From Arbacia lixula (lineage: Eukaryota > Echinodermata > Echinoidea > Arbacioida > Arbaciidae): a stretch of DNA of 64,000 nucleotides. The translations under genes were made by a program, and so were the position numbers. Shown piece after piece: positions 58,801 through 64,000 of the stretch. Position 1 is the stretch's first letter. Each line of letters opens with the position of its first letter. The DNA is taken from positions 30,704,335-30,768,334 of the forward strand of contig OZ022576.1 of assembly GCA_963669155.1 (NCBI GenBank). The letters run 5' to 3'. The notes beneath the pieces were generated by a model that made no database searches, was not told where the DNA came from, and saw only the letters and a program-made list of their open reading frames with translations.

Positions 58801-61800
58801 GAATCCTGTATAGTCATTGGTTGAAACAGCATCATGTGACCAAATATATTTCAACTATGGTGTTGCATGACGTCGGACCTCAAAATATTTTTCACTACAC
58901 CAATATTCTGACGTCATTATTTCAGAAAAATGGATATTTTGCTATCGATATTCGTCAATCAATCGTTTAATTTTTTTGTACCGAGCTTGCGCAACCGCCG
59001 CGGCGAAAGGTCGTCGATCAGATAAAGTATGGGTTTCTCTCTTGTAATAATTGTAGGATATAAATCAAATATACCATGCACTATTTTCGAAGTACCAGGT
59101 GAAATTATGGATTCCTCACAGGCAGAATAGTACTATTCTTACCACCTTGGAATCCATAATTTCACTGGAACTTCTCAGTGCATGGTATATTTGATTAATC
59201 CTTTATTATCAAATGTCTGAATAATTCATTTTTCTTGAGACATGCAAATATATTTGTTTGTGACTCTGATGCTTCCTGTGTGAATCACATATTCTTGAAG
59301 TAGCCCTTATCCCACTTTACATTTATTCCATCTTTCCCACTTGTCTCTTCCGTCTAGTCTTCTTCTACAACTTTGGTTGGGATGACTACGGGGTCAAGTC
59401 ACTGACCTTCATATTAGACATGGTCAAGGTCATGTCTTTTGCAGTGAAAGAAGGCAAGGTATGTAAAACCCAATCATTTGATTGGAGATTCTCCATGTAA
59501 TCTTCCATTTCTTCCATTAATTATGCCAATGCGAGGGTCCTGCAGCTAAATTTATTAGACATTGTAGACAATTATTTTTTTTTATGATCTAGCCCAATAA
59601 TCTATATGGAAGGTACTGTTGAATATATATTTATGAACAGTTATTGGCAAGTTCTTTTATAATGAGGGAAGTTGAACAATACTGGTATTTTGTTCTATAT
59701 ATTATGCATTATAATTAACTAAACTTTAACATTTCTATCTATATATATACACAAAAAAAAGCCCAGAAAAACATTCCAGAACTTCTGAATACCACCACGG
59801 TTATGCACTAAGTTTACCATGCATTTCCACACTGGGCTCAGATAGACACTACAGTACATAGCAAATCAATGTAATAAAATGCAAAAGATTCACACATTCT
59901 TCTTCTGTTGTCATGCCAACCAGGTGGCTGTGCATTGCCATGCTGGGCTGGGGCGGACTGGCGTGCTGATTGCCTGCTACCTCATCTATGCCAAGAGGTT
60001 TGATGGGGACCACGCCATTCACTTTGTCAGAGAGAAAAGGTGAGCATGTAAACCCATGTACGGTCAGATGTAAGAGTGGTACTCGATTTTAACCCGACAC
60101 TTTTCTACACTTTGATGTGTAAAATGTGGGCAAGCTGGGGCTATTAACCCATACATTACCAACCCATGACAATCCTATTGACTTCCTGAATATATCAATG
60201 CCAATGGAACTGACAGGGGTAAAGACTAAAGCTGACCTGCCAGTAACATTCTTGAAACAGTTAATTTAAATGTAATGCAGTACAGTGCAATGGGTAACAT
60301 CATGCAACTAGAACGTTGGTGATGTGCAGACTGCTTTTCAGATGTTGATTTGTACAGGTACTTATTTTTTTCAGCCATAATTATTGCTACAGATATTTTT
60401 AACATAGTAATTTGTATGTGTCAAGTCAGTTTTGGTGATTGCATTTAGTTGAACTTTATTTAATAGTACAGAAGGAGTGGTCGTTACAGTCATAATTGCA
60501 GAAGTATTGACAGTAGCAGTAGCAAACTTCTAAGTTGCACGATATTTAACATTATTTTTGGGGGGTAAGCATCCTCCTCTATAGAGTATGCAATAACAGT
60601 GACCCACATCTATATTTCATTTACCAATAAACAGGTTTACTAACATATTCAAATTTAAGTATACCAGTTTAACAAAGGTTGCCCCTGACAACCAGAAAGC
60701 TTGCCCAACATAGCAACAACTAATGTATGCAAAGTGGATTCCAAGTACTGAAATACCATTGTTAATAGGTATAGGTTAATAGGATAACTCATTACTAGGC
60801 GCCAAGGGAAGAAACATCCATAAATTTGACTACATTAGTAAACCGGTCTATTGTGTCATATGATTTCCTCCATCACTGTTTCTAGACCTGGCTCCATTCA
60901 GACTAAAGGGCAAGTAGAATGCTGTCAACAATTTGCCCAGTTCCTCATTCCCCTCAGAGTAGTCTTTTCATCATGGTGAGTTCAATTCAAAGTTTCATTC
61001 AGAGATTGTTGTACTGGTTTGCTTTTTCCGCTTCTGAAATTTGAAGACCCTTTCATGTGTTTAAATAGATAATAGGTTACCAAGATGGATTTCATACTGT
61101 AATTTAGTCAGCAGATGAATTGATAAAGACCAGATAGTTATGATTATGTGGCATACATTTATTGTGGTCAAAATATAATGCATTAGATAATACGTTTTTA
61201 AATTCATCACATTGTCAACAGAAGTGGATAATTAACCCCTTTTAATTCTTTCCTTAAATTTGCACTCCTTGGTCTGAGTTATTGACCTGGGACTATTTTC
61301 CATACAAGAATTCCATGAATACATGAGAGAGGATTACATTTTGCCAATTTGAGTCTTGTAGTAGTGATTATTTATAGCGCTGCAATTAATCATTTTCCAA
61401 GTTACGAGGGGAAATCAGTTGCACTTGTGGCTTGACCCTGTGAGCATTCCTTCCCGTCTTTAGTCAAGGGGGAAGGGAGGCAACGTCATGGCTGCTGGAC
61501 GGTGGTCAGTCACGTTCTGACCCTCAAGCATACATGTACTTACCACGACTAGAACATGGAGGGACTTTGTAATGAATGCACATTTAGAATAGTGGGTAGG
61601 GATGGGGAATAAGGGGGGTTCCCCCAGTCCCCACACTTTCAAATCTTGAAGTGAAGGTGATGATGCAAAGTTTGAGCAATGATTTGGTTAACAATACCAA
61701 CATATCTCTTTGATTAATTTGAATACATTTCTAGTGTTTCATTTGCTATAAAAACCTGTCATAAAGTGAGTGATGCAGGAGTAAGGCTTTCCTGTAAGCT

Positions 61801-63312
61801 CATTTTTAAATGTATTTAAGGTATTGATTGATTTATTTACTGTATCTATTAGTTATTTCTAGGCCTGAGTCGAATCGATTATTAAGCCGGTGTTCGATCG
61901 AAGAAGTCGAACTCCGATTTCGTTTTGATGAATTCGATGCATCGACGAAATTACCAAATTGACTAGAAATCACAAAATCTTTTGTTTGATAGTCCTGTTA
62001 TACACAATTCATCTTCATATTTTCACAATTTTAATTTGCTTACTTGGTTCCTACTCTCTTTTGTGAGTTTTGCAGGTAACGCATCAAGAGAATGAACAGG
62101 TCGCTCGATGATCAAGCAGCTACTACATACTACTTGGATTTGATTCGTTCACTACTATATACAGCGCAACGCCACAACAAACAATTGTCCATAGACTTTG
62201 TACAACGGATAGCATCGTGTGTTGTGAAAACCCGGAAATACAGTGGCAATCGTGCGTAAGGCTCATTTGCATACACGCTGCCGACGTACAGACTAATAGA
62301 GCGTCTCCGTACAGCGATTCGGAGACCACTGGTTGGTGCATCGCGTAGATCACGTCATAACCATGTGGTCGCCAAAACAGTGATACGATATCCAGTCACG
62401 TTGTCCGAAACCCGGAAGCGATTTTTCGACGCATTAGGGTTACGGAAAAAAAAAATCGCAACCCGGAAGCTGATTGACTTTCTGCCCGTTGCAATAGACT
62501 CTACAGATTCCAACCTACATACATGTATATGATGCCATATTGACGCTAATTTGTAAGATTTTGACGGAAAAACAAGAAGTAATCGAAATTCGCTTACATG
62601 TGCAGTATCGGTGAGAAAATAGATTCTCCGAGGTTACCTATCATAATTCATATAAAATATAGGAAAGTGAAATTCTAGGTCGATTTTGGTACGAGGTGAT
62701 AGAGAATTGCACGCTTGTTTTGGTGGAATACTATGTGGGGAAATGGAAGGATTGCACTGCGTATGCTTACTATATTTTCATTCATAAATTGGCTCTTGGC
62801 AGTGGCTGGGTGACGTCATGTATCGATGCAGCGATGTTCGATCGGCGCAAAGCCATCGAACACCGGTTTCTGAAAAAATCGATATGACTCAGGCTTAGTT
62901 ATTTCTCCGTCGCTCATATTCCCACTTGACTTTCTGGCTGTACGCATTTACACATTGCGTCTAAAGGTTAACATATCATTTATGTCAATCCCGGAGACAC
63001 ACTTGAGATGACCTCACTCTGTGATCTTCCTTCCTTGTCTATTCCATTCTATGCAAAATTTGTGAAAAGATGAGGCAGTGTATGCATTACTGTGTCAAGT
63101 AAATATACATCCTTTCACCTTGGCCTGTAGGATAGGCAGCTACATAAACCAGGCCATTTTGACCCCCTTACATGCTGTTTTTCATGTCTCCTTCCCGTTC
63201 TGTGTTCTTCAGCGATCCATGCTCGTACCCATTCACCTTGCAACAATTCATCAACCGCCAAAAGCATGTCTTACATGGCTTTGAAGCGCGGGAACTCAAG
63301 CATATACCAAAG
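55686..63312 (+). CDS. PTPDC1: Protein tyrosine phosphatase domain-containing protein 1-like, 3' end outside the window
   Basis: Join of 55686-55885, 56433-56513, 57027-57142, 59358-59458, 59924-60039, 60886-60975 and 63213-63312: 268 codons, all junctions GT-AG and in phase, continuing past the window after donor GTAAAG at 63313. PTPDC1 is a cysteine-based phosphatase of the dual-specificity type; the human protein has been linked to centrosomes and cilium length. Seen here: the N-terminal Cys-rich ACK-type segment (CSMFCGGKGCKYDNPAKW), ILAMSRPS, VINLQTPGEHAHCG, FFYNFGWDDYGV with a probable general-acid Asp (141 or 142), and the catalytic loop HCHAGLGRTG with Cys171 and Arg177. RPGSIQTKGQ follows, then the post-catalytic HVLHGFEAREL segment. 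The active-site residues are intact, so an active enzyme is expected. Substrate unknown from sequence. Confidence 0.93.
56433..56513 (+). CDS. PTPDC1: PTPDC1 coding exon 2
   Basis: 81 nt between acceptor TTTTTCTCCCAG and donor GTAAGT. The first base completes Trp67; then VTKRILAMSRPSTDAVKK and FDIIKQFK. Corresponds to the WVT..ILAMARPS segment of the human protein. Confidence 0.92.
56514..57026 (+). other. PTPDC1 intron 2
   Basis: 513 bp, AT-rich, with no recognised repeat. Intron 1 (55886-56432, 547 bp) is likewise without identifiable features. Confidence 0.85.
57027..57142 (+). CDS. PTPDC1: PTPDC1 coding exon 3
   Basis: 116 nt. Acceptor TGTCCTTTAG, donor GTAAGT at 57143. Codes for QGIKAVINLQTPGEHAHCG and GFSYDQQEFMDND. 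This is the start of the phosphatase fold. Confidence 0.93.
58782..59064. mobile_element. Inverted-repeat element (283 bp)
   Basis: Exact 13-bp ends TTTATATCCTACA and TGTAGGATATAAA. The interior has a CRE octamer at 58909-58916 and a GC-rich block near 58980-59010 (CGCAACCGCCGCGGCG). Non-coding. No target duplication is evident. Confidence 0.5.
59063..59196. repeat. Palindromic block with about 50-bp arms
   Basis: Arms AATCAAATATACCATGCACT...ATGGATTCC and their complement are separated by about 33 bp. It abuts the previous element. Possibly a second tiny palindromic element or a hairpin. Confidence 0.65.
59358..59458 (+). CDS. PTPDC1: PTPDC1 coding exon 4
   Basis: 101 nt. Acceptor TCTTCCGTCTAG, donor GTATGT at 59459. 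Codes for IFFYNFGWDDYGVKSLT and FILDMVKVMSFAVKEGK, with the candidate general-acid Asp in the WDDYG turn. Ends in phase 0. Confidence 0.95.
59924..60039 (+). CDS. PTPDC1: PTPDC1 coding exon 5, catalytic loop
   Basis: 116 nt. Acceptor CATGCCAACCAG, donor GTGAGC at 60040. Contains VAVHCHAGLGRTGVLIACYL: the HCxxGxxR(S/T)G phosphatase signature with catalytic Cys171 and Arg177. Introns 4 (59459-59923) and 5 (60040-60885) on either side show no recognised feature. Confidence 0.97.
60886..60975 (+). CDS. PTPDC1: PTPDC1 coding exon 6
   Basis: 90 nt. Acceptor CACTGTTTCTAG, donor GTGAGT at 60976. Begins RPGSIQTKGQVECCQQFAQF and runs LIPLRVVFSS; matches the RPxSIQTxGQ segment after the catalytic loop of the family. 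Confidence 0.93.
60976..63212 (+). other. PTPDC1 intron 6
   Basis: 2.2 kb, nearly half of it the hAT-like element at 61860-62897. The rest has no recognised feature. Confidence 0.85.
61860..62897. mobile_element. Non-autonomous hAT-like DNA transposon (1,038 bp)
   Basis: Terminal repeats TAGGCCTGAGTCGAATCGAT at the left and, reverse-complemented, TAAGCCTGAGTCATATCGAT at the right. The exact 8-bp duplication GTTATTTC lies at 61852-61859 and 62898-62905. The TIR start TAGG and the 8-bp duplication fit hAT elements. Subterminal CGGTGTTCGAT(C/G)G words occur in both orientations. No transposase frame is present. It carries a CRE octamer at 62811-62818 and three AACCCGGAA words. Confidence 0.85.
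63213..63312 (+). CDS. PTPDC1: PTPDC1 coding exon 7 (last in the window)
   Basis: 100 nt. Acceptor TGTGTTCTTCAG, donor GTAAAG at 63313. Codes for DPCSYPFTLQQFINRQKHVL and HGFEARELKHIPK, the family segment after the phosphatase core (human ...LIRQRHLLHGYEAR...). Ends in phase 0; the remaining exons lie to the right. Confidence 0.93.
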
Positions 63313-63668
63313 GTAAAGAACAAACCAATTCATTCATGGAGTCTTTGATAATTGATTTAATGATTTATACATGAAAAATGATCAAGTGGCATGCATTGCT
63401 AGTACAAACTACCTGCATTGCTGATGTACCAATCAGTGCGCTAATTGTGACTATGTAAAAGAAAAGCATACATATTACATTATACCTTAAAACTATTTGA
63501 TTTTTCTAGCATTCTGACTTCAATTCAATTCAGTCAAACATTTATTTTGTAAAATCTGCGGTTAAAATATAGACAACATTCAGTGTCAGGATGTTCTTTG
63601 TAAGCTGAGGCTTGTGAAAAATAGAAACATCTTTTACAAACGAAAGGTTACATTGTACCATTCATATT

Positions 63669-64000
63669 AACTCTTTGTGCGTTCACCTGTGAACCCCCTG
63701 TGCGTTGCATTAATTTGAGTGTGCGCATATTCCAATGAACTCTTGTCGGAGTAGTAGCTTTCAAGGGCTATAACTTTTTATAGATTGTCGTGAGGAAAAA
63801 TAGTGTATATATGAAATATAGAGAATTTCATGGGCTTTCCACCCATATGTATTTTGTCTGGCAGTTGAGGAGCTACTGTATCACAGGGCTTTACTTGTGC
63901 GGAACATTTGAAAAAAAATGTCAATGTTTTCAGTAGTGCTAATGTAAATGATATGTTGGACTCTTCATTTGCTGTAAATTGCAGGGAAATTATTACAGTT
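63669..64000. mobile_element. Second copy of TTAA element family D, cut by the window edge
   Basis: Starts TTAACTCTTTGTGCGTTCAC and follows the 35431-35762 sequence with few substitutions and one 2-bp deletion to the end of the window. It sits in the PTPDC1 intron after exon 7. The high similarity to the other copy suggests relatively recent activity of the family. Confidence 0.85.

Larger units (their letters stand above)
57143..59357 (+). other. PTPDC1 intron 3
   Basis: 2.2 kb without coding support. Holds a 25-bp perfect palindrome at 57899-57923 (ACTTTTTTCGTA arms) and two abutting inverted-repeat blocks at 58782-59064 and 59063-59196. Two loosely similar stretches near 58190-58260 and 58440-58530 (ATTGATT..A.AACCA..GCAACCAC) may be a decayed duplication. 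Confidence 0.8.

Overview
This is a window of animal nuclear genome, not microbial. It is about 37 percent GC by eye, has long non-coding stretches, and has GT-AG introns whose exons join into two recognisable animal genes. The dense small inverted-repeat transposons, simple-sequence tracts and frequent TACATGTA-like words suggest a marine invertebrate deuterostome, most likely an echinoderm such as a sea urchin. That placement is inference; no clade-specific marker was found.

Gene 1, plus strand, about 15.6 to 43.0 kb: an N-acyl-phosphatidylethanolamine phospholipase D (NAPEPLD), a zinc metallo-beta-lactamase-fold hydrolase that releases N-acylethanolamines. Four coding exon positions (15629-16417, 30537-31174, 40582-40696 or 41227-41341, 42852-42983) give a 557-residue protein. 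It carries an N-terminal extension of roughly 165 residues compared with the human enzyme. The most notable feature of the window is that the third coding exon exists in two diverged tandem versions of exactly the same length (115 nt). Phase analysis shows that exactly one of them must be used: both or neither breaks the frame. Both retain the last zinc-ligand histidine but differ strongly in the preceding segment near the active site. A pyrimidine tract of about 500 nt separates them. The acceptor region of the last exon is also locally multiplied.

Gene 2, plus strand, from 55.5 kb past the right edge: a PTPDC1-type cysteine phosphatase. Seven coding exons are visible (268 codons), including the HCxxGxxR signature. 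The 3' part lies outside the window.

The remaining sequence is upstream, intronic, probable 3' untranslated or intergenic DNA with many non-autonomous elements. These include a hairpin family with TA-flanked CACTACAGCTC ends (four copies plus a fragment); a TTAA-flanked element nested inside one of them, with a second copy at the right edge; a 504-bp TTAA-flanked palindrome carrying a CRE in each arm; a hAT-like 1,038-bp element with an 8-bp duplication in a PTPDC1 intron; and a 250-bp element with terminal inverted repeats and an 8-bp duplication that encloses a telomere-like CCCTAA array. Several degenerate tandem repeats, a 92-nt near-perfect hairpin and a CTCF-like motif upstream of gene 2 are also present. 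No tRNA or rRNA gene, CRISPR array or viral gene was supported.
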